NCBI GenBank assembly: GCA_002391525.1
Contig: DGFE01000179.1
Span: 1-9,393 of the forward strand
DNA from: Competibacteraceae bacterium UBA3908
GTDB lineage: Bacteria > Pseudomonadota > Gammaproteobacteria > Competibacterales > Competibacteraceae
Direction of reading: 5' to 3'
DNA length: 9,393 nt
Shown: positions 1 to 6,660 of the stretch, piece by piece
Position numbering within the stretch: the stretch's first letter is position 1
Layout: each line of letters starts with the position of its first letter
Program-made: the position numbers and the translations under genes
Notes under the pieces: model-generated
Told to the model about the DNA's origin: nothing
Seen by the model: only the letters and a program-made list of their open reading frames with translations
Database searches by the model: none

Positions 1-81
1 TTTTTTTTTTAAGTGAGGCGGCGACCCCGAAGTTTTCCCTTTCCCCCTTCGTCGGCAGCGTCAGATGTGTATAAGAGACAG
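1..81 (+). other. Sequencing-library adapter left on the contig end (not genomic)
   Basis: Bases 49-81 are an exact copy of the Nextera read-1 adapter, ending in the 19-bp Tn5 mosaic end AGATGTGTATAAGAGACAG at 63-81. Bases 12-40 align without gaps to the 29-nt Illumina P5 oligonucleotide at about 18 of 29 positions. This leaves 41-48 as exactly an 8-nt index slot, and 1-10 is a T homopolymer. The order P5-index-adapter is that of a Nextera library molecule read outwards, with low-quality calls in the P5 part. The stretch translates to the well-known contaminant peptide ending SAASDVYKRQ, so no start codon before base 82 should be believed. True genomic sequence begins at 82. Confidence 0.97.
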
Positions 82-1941
82 GCGAACGCCCACGCCGATT
101 CGGCCTATCTCGCCGATTTGACGCGGCGTGCCGAGGCCGCCGATCTGGCCGGTCGGCGGGAATGGCGGGCGCTGCTGCATTACCGTCCCACCGCCGCTGG
201 CGGAGAAGTGGTCAGCGACGCCGACGATCCGCGTTTCTTCCTCGCCCCGAACGGCAAAATCGACCCACGCGCGGAACTCGCCGCCACCCTGGGCGCCTTG
301 TTCAAACCCGATCCGGTCGGCGGCGATCCACAACCGGCGCAGTGCGCCTTCGTCGCCCGTTACCACTGGCTAAAGGCGGAACTGGATTTCGACGACCGCC
401 GCCTGCCGCCGCAACCCTGCGAGCGCTTCGAGCGCTGGTTCCGCGAACTGGACGCGGAAGCGGCGACCCTGGTGTTCGCCTCGGCCTATCTCAACAATCC
501 CGCTTCGCTGTTCGGCCATACCCTGCTGCGGCTGGATCGGCGCGGCCAGACTGAGCGAACCCGATTGCTGGCCTACGCCGTCAACTACGCCGCCGACGAT
601 GCCGGCAGCCACGGACTGATGTACGCGGTGGACGGCATCGCCGGCGGGTTCAAGGGCAGGTTCGACGTTCAACCCTATTACAAGCTGGTACGGACCTACG
701 GCGATCTGGAAAGCCGCGACCTGTGGGAATACCGGTTGCGATTGAGCGAGGCGCGATTGCGGCGCTTGCTGGAACACGTCTGGGAGCTGCGCGGCATCGA
801 GTTCGATTACTACTTTTTCCGGGAGAACTGCGCCTGGCAACTGCTGACCCTGCTGGAGGCCGCCGACCCGGATTTGCGGCTGAGCGAGGAATATCTGCTC
901 TGGACCCTGCCGGCGGACACGATTCGCTTGCTGGTCCGACAGCCGGGTTTGGTAGGGGAAGTGACCGCCCGCCCGGCGCGCGGCACGGCCATCAACCGCC
1001 GCTACCAGGCGCTGACCGCCCGCGAGCGACGCCTGGCGCGGCGCTTGCGGAACGATCCGGCAGTCGCCACCGCGCCCGAGTTTGCGCGACTGACCCCGGA
1101 ACGGCGGGCGCTGCTGCTGGAACTCGCTCTGGACGAGCGCCAGCATCGCCGGACCGGCGAGAGCGGGAAGGACGCCGAAGCGGCGGCGGACGCGGTTGCC
1201 TACCGGTTGTTGACCGCCCGCAACCGGCTTGCGGTCACGGCCACGCCAGTCGTGATCGAGCCTTACGCCACCCGCCCGGAAACCGGTCACGCCTCGCGGC
1301 GGGTCGGGATCGGGAGCGGGCAGCGGGATGGGGCGGCGTTCGTGGAACTGAACGCGCGGGCCAGCTATCACGATTTGCTGGAACCCGACGCCGGCTACAC
1401 GCCCGATGCCCAGATCGAGTTGTTGAGCATCGCGGTCCGCCGGTACGCGGATAGCGGCCGGCTGGCGCTCGACCGGCTGACGCTGCTCGACATTACCTCG
1501 CTGCCGCCGATCAACGGACTGACGCTGCAACCGGCCTGGCGGATTCACGCCGGCTGGGAGTCGTATCCTCGGCCAGATTGCCGCGATTGCGTCGCCTTCA
1601 GTCTCGGCGGTGGACTGGGCCTGGCGGCGGAAACCCGCTGGCCATGGCGCACGGTCTGGTTCGCGCTACCAGGGCTGGCATTCGCTTACGGCGATGCATT
1701 CGCCGACGATTATCGCGCCGGACCGGGGCTGACGGTCGGGGCGTTGCTGCAACCGGCGGCGCGCTGGAAAGTACTGGCCGGTGCGGACTGGCTGGATTAC
1801 CGTCTGGGCGAAACCGGTACGGCGACGCGGGCGGTAGTGCGGCAGAATCTGGCGCTGGACCGGGACTGGTCGCTCGGCCTGGATTGGCGCTATCTGGAAG
1901 GAATCCACGAGTTCGGGATCGGCTTGCGGGTGTATTTCTGA
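82..1941 (+). CDS. DUF4105 (Lnb N-terminal-like) envelope protein with beta-barrel-like C-terminus, 5' truncated by adapter junction
   Basis: 619 codons remain from the adapter junction to TGA. The first residues (ANAHADSAYLADLTRRAE) look like the start of the mature protein, so probably only the signal peptide and start codon are missing. The DUF4105 core is clear: SAYLNNPASLFGHTLLRLD carries a conserved His (residue 146 counted from base 82), and YYFFRENCAWQLL carries a conserved Cys (residue 250). A His/Cys pair of this kind is catalytic in the Firmicute lipoprotein transacylase Lnb, which shares this domain; the same chemistry here is inference. The last ~200 residues alternate polar and hydrophobic positions and end in VYF, with the terminal Phe typical of outer-membrane barrels. 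The protein may therefore be a periplasmic thiol enzyme domain joined to a barrel. Its substrate is unknown. A TauE-family gene follows 38 bp downstream. Confidence 0.85.
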   Translation, partial: ANAHADSAYLADLTRRAEAADLAGRREWRALLHYRPTAAGGEVVSDADDPRFFLAPNGKIDPRAELAATLGALFKPDPVGGDPQPAQCAFVARYHWLKAELDFDDRRLPPQPCERFERWFRELDAEAATLVFASAYLNNPASLFGHTLLRLDRRGQTERTRLLAYAVNYAADDAGSHGLMYAVDGIAGGFKGRFDVQPYYKLVRTYGDLESRDLWEYRLRLSEARLRRLLEHVWELRGIEFDYYFFRENCAWQLLTLLEAADPDLRLSEEYLLWTLPADTIRLLVRQPGLVGEVTARPARGTAINRRYQALTARERRLARRLRNDPAVATAPEFARLTPERRALLLELALDERQHRRTGESGKDAEAAADAVAYRLLTARNRLAVTATPVVIEPYATRPETGHASRRVGIGSGQRDGAAFVELNARASYHDLLEPDAGYTPDAQIELLSIAVRRYADSGRLALDRLTLLDITSLPPINGLTLQPAWRIHAGWESYPRPDCRDCVAFSLGGGLGLAAETRWPWRTVWFALPGLAFAYGDAFADDYRAGPGLTVGALLQPAARWKVLAGADWLDYRLGETGTATRAVVRQNLALDRDWSLGLDWRYLEGIHEFGIGLRVYF

Positions 1942-1969
1942 GCGGCGCCGCGGTCCGGCCCGGCTTGAC

Positions 1970-1975
1970 GGAGGA
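1970..1975 (+). promoter_or_regulatory. Ribosome binding site deciding the GTG start of the TauE-family gene
   Basis: GGAGGA lies 4 nt before the GTG at 1980. An ATG at 1976 is in another frame, the in-frame TTG at 1965 has no Shine-Dalgarno sequence, and the in-frame ATG at 2007 lacks one and would remove the start of the first membrane helix. The spacing is slightly short but this is the best-supported start. Confidence 0.6.
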
Positions 1976-1979
1976 ATGG

Positions 1980-2714
1980 GTGGATCTGATTTCGAACCTG
2001 GTTTTGATGGGGCTGATCTTCGGCGCGGCGGTGCTGTATTCAGCGGTCGGCCACGCCGGGGCATCCGGTTATCTGGCGGCCATGGCGCTGGTGGGAGTTT
2101 CCCCCCTGGTGATGAAACCGTCGGCGCTCGTCCTGAACATCCTGGTCGCCACGGTGGCGGCAACGAAATTTCATCGGGCCGGTTGCTTCTCGTGGCGGTT
2201 GTTCTGGCCCTTTGCCGCCGCCTCGGTGCCGCTGGCCTTCGTCGGCGGAATCATCACCATTCCCGGTCACGCCTACAAGGTCCTGGTCGGCATGATGCTG
2301 CTGTTCGCGGCTCATCGGCTCTGGTTTGGCGCTGCCGCCGCCGCGGAGGGCCGCCCACTGCCGGTGCCGCTGGCGCTGATCCTGGGCGGTGGGATTGGCT
2401 TGTTATCCGGTCTGACGGGGGTGGGCGGCGGGATATTCCTCAGTCCCCTGATGATGTTGCTCGGCTGGGGTGACTACCGGCAAATCTCCGGGGTGTCGGC
2501 GACTTTCATTCTCGTCAATTCGGTTGCCGCCCTGCTGGGGTACGTCGCGAGCCTGTCGGCCCTGCCGCCCGAAGTCGGCCCGTGGGCCGTGGCCGCCATT
2601 GCCGGCGGCTGGATCGGGGCCGAATACGGTAGCAGGCGGCTGACCGGCGGGACGATTCGCCGCCTGCTGGCCGTGGTGCTCGCCGTGGCCGGGGTCAAGA
2701 TGATGCTGGTTTGA
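1980..2714 (+). CDS. TauE/SafE-family membrane transporter (putative sulfite/organoanion exporter)
   Basis: A 244-residue, almost wholly hydrophobic protein with about seven to eight predicted membrane helices, typical in length for the TauE/SafE (COG0730) family. It shows the family's internal duplication: the first half has YSAVGHAGASGYLAAMAL (residues 20-37) and the second half has LSGLTGVGGGIFLSPLMML (142-160), each a Gly-rich motif leading into a helix. Family members export sulfite, sulfoacetate or related small anions across the inner membrane, but substrate cannot be read from sequence. The chosen start is GTG with GGAGGA upstream, giving MDLISNLVLMGL. The open frame continues upstream inside the DUF4105 gene without family similarity, so longer starts are unlikely. 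It is probably co-transcribed with the DUF4105 gene (38-bp gap). It converges on eno, with 52 bp between the two stop codons and no obvious terminator hairpin in that gap. Confidence 0.88.
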   Translation: MDLISNLVLMGLIFGAAVLYSAVGHAGASGYLAAMALVGVSPLVMKPSALVLNILVATVAATKFHRAGCFSWRLFWPFAAASVPLAFVGGIITIPGHAYKVLVGMMLLFAAHRLWFGAAAAAEGRPLPVPLALILGGGIGLLSGLTGVGGGIFLSPLMMLLGWGDYRQISGVSATFILVNSVAALLGYVASLSALPPEVGPWAVAAIAGGWIGAEYGSRRLTGGTIRRLLAVVLAVAGVKMMLV

Positions 2715-2766
2715 TCCTTATCTTGCCTTGGCGGATGGGGTTGCTGTCGTGCTGTTTGAGAGTCGT

Positions 2767-4032
2767 TTAGCGGCCAAAACGCGCGGCCTTGCCGAGTTCC
2801 CGTTCGATCTCCAGCAGCCGGTTGTACTTGGCGATGCGTTCGGAACGGCAGGCCGAGCCGGTCTTGATCTGGCCGCCCCCCATGGCGACGGCGAAATCGG
2901 CCATGAACGTATCCTCGGTTTCCCCGGAACGATGGGAGATCACGAAGCCCCAGCCCGCCTTGCGGCACAGATGGATGGCCTCGATGGTTTCGGTGACGGT
3001 GCCGATCTGATTGAGCTTGATCAGCACCGCGTTGCAGGCTTTTTCCTCCACCGCCCGGGCGATGAACTTGGTATTGGTCACCAGCAGATCGTCGCCGACG
3101 ATCTGGATGCGGCCGCCCAGTTCCGCCGTCATGCTCTTGAATCCGGCCCAATCGTTCTCGTCGTGACCATCCTCGATGGACACGATGGGGTACTTATTGA
3201 TCCAGTCCTTGAACAGAGCCACCATCTCGTCGGCGCTCTTGTCGTCCTGGCCGCTGCGGGACAAACGGTACTTGCCGCCTTCGTAAAAGGAACTGGCCGC
3301 CGGGTCGAGCGCGATGGCGATGTCCTGGCCCGGCCGGTAACCGGCCGCCGTGATCGCTTCCACGATCAGCTCGCACGCCTCGTCGTTGCTCTTCAGTTGC
3401 GGGGCGTAGCCGCCTTCGTCGCCGACGCTGGTGCCGTAACCCCGCGCCGCCAGGATCTTGTGGAGGGCGTGGAAGGTTTCCGCGCCGTAGCGCAGCGCCT
3501 CGGCGAAGTTGGGCGCGCCCACCGGGAAAATCATGAACTCCTGGAAATCCATCCCCGAATCGGCGTGCTTGCCGCCATTGAGCACGTTCATCATCGGCAC
3601 CGGCAAGCGCACCGCGCCGGCCCCGCCGAGATAGGCATACAGCGGCAACCCGCTGGACTGGGCGGCGGCGCGGGCCACGGCCTGGGAAATGCCCAGCATG
3701 GCGTTGGCGCCCAGCCTGGCCTTGTTCTCGGTGCCGTCCAGTTCGATCATGCGCTCATCGATCTCCGCCTGCCGGCGCGGGTCCATGCCTTTCAAGCCGG
3801 GCGCGAGAATCTTCTCGATGTTCTCGACGGCGTGGCGCACGCCCTTGCCGCCGTAGCGGCTCTGGTCGCCGTCGCGGAGTTCGACGGCCTCATTCTCGCC
3901 GGTCGAGGCGCCGGAAGGCACCGAGGCGGTGCCGACGATGCCGTTGTCGAGATGGACGTTGACCCGGACGGTGGGGTTGCCGCGCGAGTCGAGGATTTCC
4001 AGAGCGTCGATGGTATCGATGCGGATTTTCAT
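2767..4032 (-). CDS. eno: Enolase (phosphopyruvate hydratase)
   Basis: 421 residues, close to the 432 of the E. coli enzyme. It converts 2-phosphoglycerate to phosphoenolpyruvate in the cytoplasm using Mg2+. All the residues I checked against E. coli enolase are present: H156 in GGKHADS, E165 in QEFMI, E206 in VGDEGGYAP, Mg ligands D243 (ALDPAAS), E287 (SIEDGHDENDW) and D314 (VGDD), the catalytic base K339 in LIKLNQIG, H367 in SHRSGETED, and K390 in QIKTGSACRSER. The ATG at 4032 has AAGGAGA 5 nt upstream (4038-4044). It lies 96 nt behind the HAD gene of the fluoride operon, in the same direction, with an intrinsic terminator between them. I see no convincing promoter in the ~54 nt between that terminator and the start codon. 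Enolase is a known fluoride target, which gives the neighbourhood meaning. Whether it is the only enolase of the genome is unknown. Confidence 0.98.
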   Translation of the reverse strand: MKIRIDTIDALEILDSRGNPTVRVNVHLDNGIVGTASVPSGASTGENEAVELRDGDQSRYGGKGVRHAVENIEKILAPGLKGMDPRRQAEIDERMIELDGTENKARLGANAMLGISQAVARAAAQSSGLPLYAYLGGAGAVRLPVPMMNVLNGGKHADSGMDFQEFMIFPVGAPNFAEALRYGAETFHALHKILAARGYGTSVGDEGGYAPQLKSNDEACELIVEAITAAGYRPGQDIAIALDPAASSFYEGGKYRLSRSGQDDKSADEMVALFKDWINKYPIVSIEDGHDENDWAGFKSMTAELGGRIQIVGDDLLVTNTKFIARAVEEKACNAVLIKLNQIGTVTETIEAIHLCRKAGWGFVISHRSGETEDTFMADFAVAMGGGQIKTGSACRSERIAKYNRLLEIERELGKAARFGR

Positions 4033-4086
4033 GGATCTCTCCTTGGGTTGAAATTCAGCGTTTGAAGGCGGCAGCAGTGGTTGGTT

Positions 4087-4127
4087 AAAAAAACGCTAAC
4101 CTGCCCGTGTCGACTCGGCGGGTTAGC
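4087..4127 (-). terminator. Rho-independent terminator of the crcB operon
   Basis: Read on the - strand, GCTAACC (4127-4121) pairs perfectly with GGTTAGC (4101-4095). After one mismatch, three further G-C pairs extend the stem inward. The stem is followed at once by C, G-free sequence and then seven T residues (4093-4087). It begins one base after the HAD stop codon (4131-4129), as expected for the end of an operon. It separates the HAD gene from eno, so eno needs readthrough or its own promoter. Confidence 0.88.
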
Positions 4128-4128
4128 C

Positions 4129-4599
4129 TCACGACCGCAAAGTCGCTACAAGCCGCCGGGGATTCCGGAGCAGATCCAATGCGGAAAACACATCCCGGAC
4201 CACGACATCAGCCGCCATGATGGTAGCGGTGGCCGCGCCTTCCTCGCCCAGAACGGCGATACCCAGGGCGGCCTGTTCGAGCATCAACTGGTCGTTGCGG
4301 CCGTTGCCGATGGCGATGGTCGCTTGCCCGCCCAACTGGCGAACATAATCCGCCTTGGCCGCCGCCTGGTTTCCGGGAGGCAGGATGATCACTCGGCAAT
4401 CCATCCCATCGAGCGCGTGAGTCGCTTTTCCAAAGGTGTCCGCCGTGACCACGTGAATGTCGAGGCTGTCCACCAATTTGTTCAAACGGGATTTCACGCC
4501 TTCGATCAGGTCGCCGTTCACGGCCAGGGTGCCGTTGTAGTCCAGCACCAGATGGTAAAGCAGGAGCACCTGGAAACCCGGAATCTCGATTTCGATCAC
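4129..4599 (-). CDS. Small soluble HAD-superfamily hydrolase, P-type-ATPase-like (COG4087 type)
   Basis: A 156-residue cytoplasmic protein with the four HAD motifs in order. Motif I is LDYNGTLA with nucleophile D20, motif II is T52 in VVTADTFG, the motif III Lys is K82, and motif IV is GNGRNDQLML (N102, D103). The DxNGT form, with Asn where phosphatases usually carry a second Asp, and the GNGxND loop resemble the phosphorylation domain of P-type ATPases without membrane helices or the cap. The start is GTG at 4599, inside the GTGA overlap with the MFS stop, preceded by GGAGA at 4611-4607. This implies translational coupling. The frame stays open far upstream across the MFS gene, but that extension is out-of-frame sequence and not a fusion. 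The substrate is unknown. Being last before the terminator of a fluoride-switched operon suggests a role in fluoride stress, which is inference. Confidence 0.85.
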   Translation of the reverse strand: MIEIEIPGFQVLLLYHLVLDYNGTLAVNGDLIEGVKSRLNKLVDSLDIHVVTADTFGKATHALDGMDCRVIILPPGNQAAAKADYVRQLGGQATIAIGNGRNDQLMLEQAALGIAVLGEEGAATATIMAADVVVRDVFSALDLLRNPRRLVATLRS

Positions 4600-5813
4600 G
4601 GCTTTCTCTCCGCAACGGGGGTAGTAATGGCAGCAGTGGTCGGGATCACATCCCGCATCACCCAGTAACGCAGCAGCAGGGCGGCCAGCAACGCGCAGCC
4701 CGCCGCGACGCCGAACGCCAGCGCGGGACCGGCGCTTTGCCACAGCCAGCCGAACAGCAGGGAAGCCGGCAACAACAGCAGTCCCGTCGTCAGGTTGAAC
4801 CAGCCGTAAGCGGTGCCCAGCAGGGCGGCGGGCGCGAGGTCCGCGACCAGCGCTTTTTCCGCGCCCTCGGTCGCCGCCAGGAACAGGCCGTAACCCGCGA
4901 ACAACGGCCACAACAGCCAGGTCTGGCCGCCGTTCAACCCCAATATCAAATAGAACACCCCGTAGATGGCCCAGCCGGACAGGATCAGCCGTTGCCGACC
5001 CAGGCGGTCGGACAAGGCCGACAGCGGCGTGGAGAACAGCATCGCCACGGTCGAGACCAGCGCCCACAGCAGCGGAACCTGGACATCGGGCAGGCCCAGT
5101 TCCCTGGCGCGCAGCAGCAGGAACATGTTGGACGAATTGCCCAGGGTGAACAGCGCCAGCACCAGCAGATAGCGTTTGAAGGCAGGCGGGAAACCCTGAA
5201 GCGTCCAACTGAAGGGAATCCGCAGCGATGGCTTGGCGTGGGACGGTTCCCGGATGCCCAAGGCCAGCGCGATGGCGATGGCTCCCGGCACGGCGGTCCA
5301 CAGAAAAATGTCGCGCAGCGGCAGATTGAGCGCCAACAGCGTCGTAGCCAGCAGTGGCCCGATCACCGCGCCGGCGTTGTCCATCGCCCGGTGCAAGCCG
5401 AACGCCAGACCGCGTTGCGCGGGATCTACGGACGAGGCCAGCAAGGCATCGCGCGGCGATGTGCGCAAGCCTTTGCCCACTCGGTCGGCGAAGCGCAGCG
5501 CCAGCATGGCCGGCCACGCGGCGGCGAAGGCCATGAGCGGGCGGGCGATGGCGGCCAGACTGTAACCACCGACCACCCAGGGCTTGGTGGAGGCGGTTTT
5601 GTCGGCCAACACCCCGGAGAACAGCTTGAGCAGGCTGCTGGTCGCCTCGGCGATGCCCTCGATAATCCCCAAGGCTTTGGGACCGGCCATCAACACCGAA
5701 GCCAGGTACAGCGGCACCAGGGGATAAAGCAGTTCGCTGGCCGAGTCGTTCATCAGGCTGACCAGTCCCAGCAACCAGACAGTGGCGGGTAGGGCCAGGA
5801 TGGATCTCAACAT
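4596..5813 (-). CDS. Major facilitator superfamily transporter
   Basis: 405 residues with about twelve hydrophobic segments, the normal MFS size. The N-terminal half has LMNDSASELLYPLVPLYL (residues 20-37), EGIAEATSSLLKLFSG (52-67) with an MFS motif-A loop GVLADK after it, and RFADRVGKGLRTSPRDAL (107-124). The C-terminal half has a second motif-A loop, SDRLGRQR (268-275), and EGAEKALVADLAP (316-328). These signatures belong to a widespread MFS group without an agreed substrate. The start is ATG with AAGGAG 8 nt upstream (5827-5822). It follows the DUF190 gene after 27 nt, and its TGA overlaps the HAD start codon by 4 nt. Membership of a riboswitch-led crcB operon suggests export of fluoride-related or stress-generated solutes, but nothing in the sequence shows substrate. 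Confidence 0.92.
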   Translation of the reverse strand: MLRSILALPATVWLLGLVSLMNDSASELLYPLVPLYLASVLMAGPKALGIIEGIAEATSSLLKLFSGVLADKTASTKPWVVGGYSLAAIARPLMAFAAAWPAMLALRFADRVGKGLRTSPRDALLASSVDPAQRGLAFGLHRAMDNAGAVIGPLLATTLLALNLPLRDIFLWTAVPGAIAIALALGIREPSHAKPSLRIPFSWTLQGFPPAFKRYLLVLALFTLGNSSNMFLLLRARELGLPDVQVPLLWALVSTVAMLFSTPLSALSDRLGRQRLILSGWAIYGVFYLILGLNGGQTWLLWPLFAGYGLFLAATEGAEKALVADLAPAALLGTAYGWFNLTTGLLLLPASLLFGWLWQSAGPALAFGVAAGCALLAALLLRYWVMRDVIPTTAAITTPVAERKP

Positions 5814-5840
5814 GCGGGTGGCTCCTTCGGCGGTCGCCGC

Positions 5841-6161
5841 TTACTCTCCGTTGATTACGCCGTATTCCGCCGGCATCAGTACGTAAAAGACATGAATGTT
5901 TTCCTGTTCGATCAACTTCAGGAGTTGCGCGGCCTCCTCGTCGCTGATCATGAACACGACCTCCACGGTCAGGTTGCCCGCCAGCTCGAAAAAGTGATCT
6001 TCGTGCAGGACGCCATGCCGGCCGAACCCGGCGATGGCGCGAAACGCCGATCCGCCGTGGATACCCAGTTTCCTGGCGCGTTCCAGCAGCCATTCGTACA
6101 GCAAAATCCCGTGGTGTCGGCGATGCTCGTGGACATAGAACTTCAGATAGCTCCCCTTCAT
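5841..6161 (-). CDS. DUF190 family (PII-like) protein
   Basis: A 106-residue soluble protein matching the DUF190 family in length and layout. It opens with KGSYLKFYVHEHRRHHGILLYEWLLERARKLG-like content (residues 2-33), followed by GGSAFRAIAGFGRHGVLH (36-53) and a beta strand LTVEVVFMISDEEAA. It closes with a further strand, VFYVLMPAEYG (91-101). Structures of this family have a PII-like ferredoxin fold and are often trimers, so a regulatory or ligand-sensing role is plausible. Its ATG overlaps the crcB stop (ATGA, 6161-6158), implying coupled translation and a functional tie to the channel. DUF190 genes are repeatedly found beside crcB. Whether the protein binds CrcB, a nucleotide or something else is not visible. 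Confidence 0.92.
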   Translation of the reverse strand: MKGSYLKFYVHEHRRHHGILLYEWLLERARKLGIHGGSAFRAIAGFGRHGVLHEDHFFELAGNLTVEVVFMISDEEAAQLLKLIEQENIHVFYVLMPAEYGVINGE

Positions 6162-6553
6162 GGCGCCCCCATCGCGGTCAACAGCTTCATGGTCAAAATT
6201 CCCAGCAACGTCATGGTGACCGAACCGATGACATGCATCAGGACGATAGCCGACACCCAGAGGTACTCCTCGCGCAGCAGCAGGGTGACGGTTTCGGCCG
6301 AGAAAGTGGAAAACGTGGTGAGTCCGCCCAGAAAGCCGGTGGTGATGGTCAAGCGAATTTCCGGAGGAAGAACGGCGTGTTCGAGAAGAAACTGCATGGC
6401 CATGCCCATCAAAAACCCGCCCAGCAGATTCGCGGCCAGCGTCCCGAGCGGCAGCGTCGGAAATACGGGATTGAGTAAAAGACCCAAGCCCCAGCGCAGC
6501 CAGGCGCCCGCCGCGGCGCCGATGCCGATGGCCAGAAAAGCGTAGAAACCCAT
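6158..6553 (-). CDS. crcB: Fluoride channel CrcB/Fluc
   Basis: A 131-residue inner-membrane protein with four hydrophobic segments, the standard Fluc length. Family motifs are all present: GAAAGAWLRWGLG with R20; LPLGTLAANLLGGFLMG with the conserved N42; and GFLGGLTTFSTFSAE (residues 73-87), which holds the central Na+-binding turn (T79, T80) and the two pore phenylalanines F81 and F84. Fluc proteins work as antiparallel dimers that let F- out of the cytoplasm. A single full-length gene suggests a homodimer, as opposed to the paired crcB genes of some Gram-positives. The start is ATG at 6553, with only a weak GGGA Shine-Dalgarno. The leader carries a fluoride riboswitch ending 107 nt upstream of the start. 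It is the first gene of a crcB-DUF190-MFS-HAD operon. Confidence 0.97.
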   Translation of the reverse strand: MGFYAFLAIGIGAAAGAWLRWGLGLLLNPVFPTLPLGTLAANLLGGFLMGMAMQFLLEHAVLPPEIRLTITTGFLGGLTTFSTFSAETVTLLLREEYLWVSAIVLMHVIGSVTMTLLGILTMKLLTAMGAP

Positions 6554-6638
6554 GTCATCCCGTGCGGATCGTCGTCGTTGCGTGACTCGGGATGGTGGTG
6601 GAGCGGGGGAGCGTGGACTTACCGAAATACGCCCCCAG

Positions 6639-6657
6639 CTTCCCGTTCCCGAGGAAG
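6639..6657 (-). other. Hairpin downstream of the aptamer, possible expression platform
   Basis: On the - strand CTTCC (6657-6653) can pair with GGAAG (6643-6639), starting 3 nt after the aptamer. A second possible stem joins GGGGG (6636-6632) with CCCCC (6609-6605). Neither is followed by a run of T, so a classical terminator platform is not evident. Which helix is used, if any, is unknown. Confidence 0.3.
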
Positions 6658-6660
6658 TCG

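Noticed and set aside
370..1548. Long - strand open frame (392 codons) opposite the DUF4105 gene
   Set aside because: Rich in Gln, Arg and Gly without domains, and fully overlapped by a gene with conserved motifs; it is a shadow of GC-rich codon bias.
1578..1979. N-terminal extension of the TauE-family protein back to ATG 1578
   Set aside because: The extension overlaps the end of the DUF4105 gene in another frame, is Arg/Gly-rich without helices, and would more than double the usual N-terminus of this family.
2715..2766. Possible bidirectional terminator between the TauE-family gene and eno
   Set aside because: I found no stable inverted repeat with a T run in the 52-bp convergent gap on either strand.
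2728..4065. Long + strand open frame (445 codons) antisense to enolase
   Set aside because: It lies exactly opposite eno, whose catalytic residues are all intact. Long antisense frames are expected in GC-rich codon usage, and the translation is low-complexity without recognisable domains.
4033..4086. A second riboswitch directly upstream of eno
   Set aside because: The leader after the terminator is only about 54 nt and lacks the GGAGATGG and TGATGCCTAC elements found upstream of crcB.
4129..6093. Single 654-codon - strand frame that could be read as one large protein ending in the HAD domain
   Set aside because: Only the last 156 codons resemble a protein family. The rest is an out-of-frame reading of the MFS and DUF190 genes. 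The GTG at 4599 with GGAGA upstream is a sound start.
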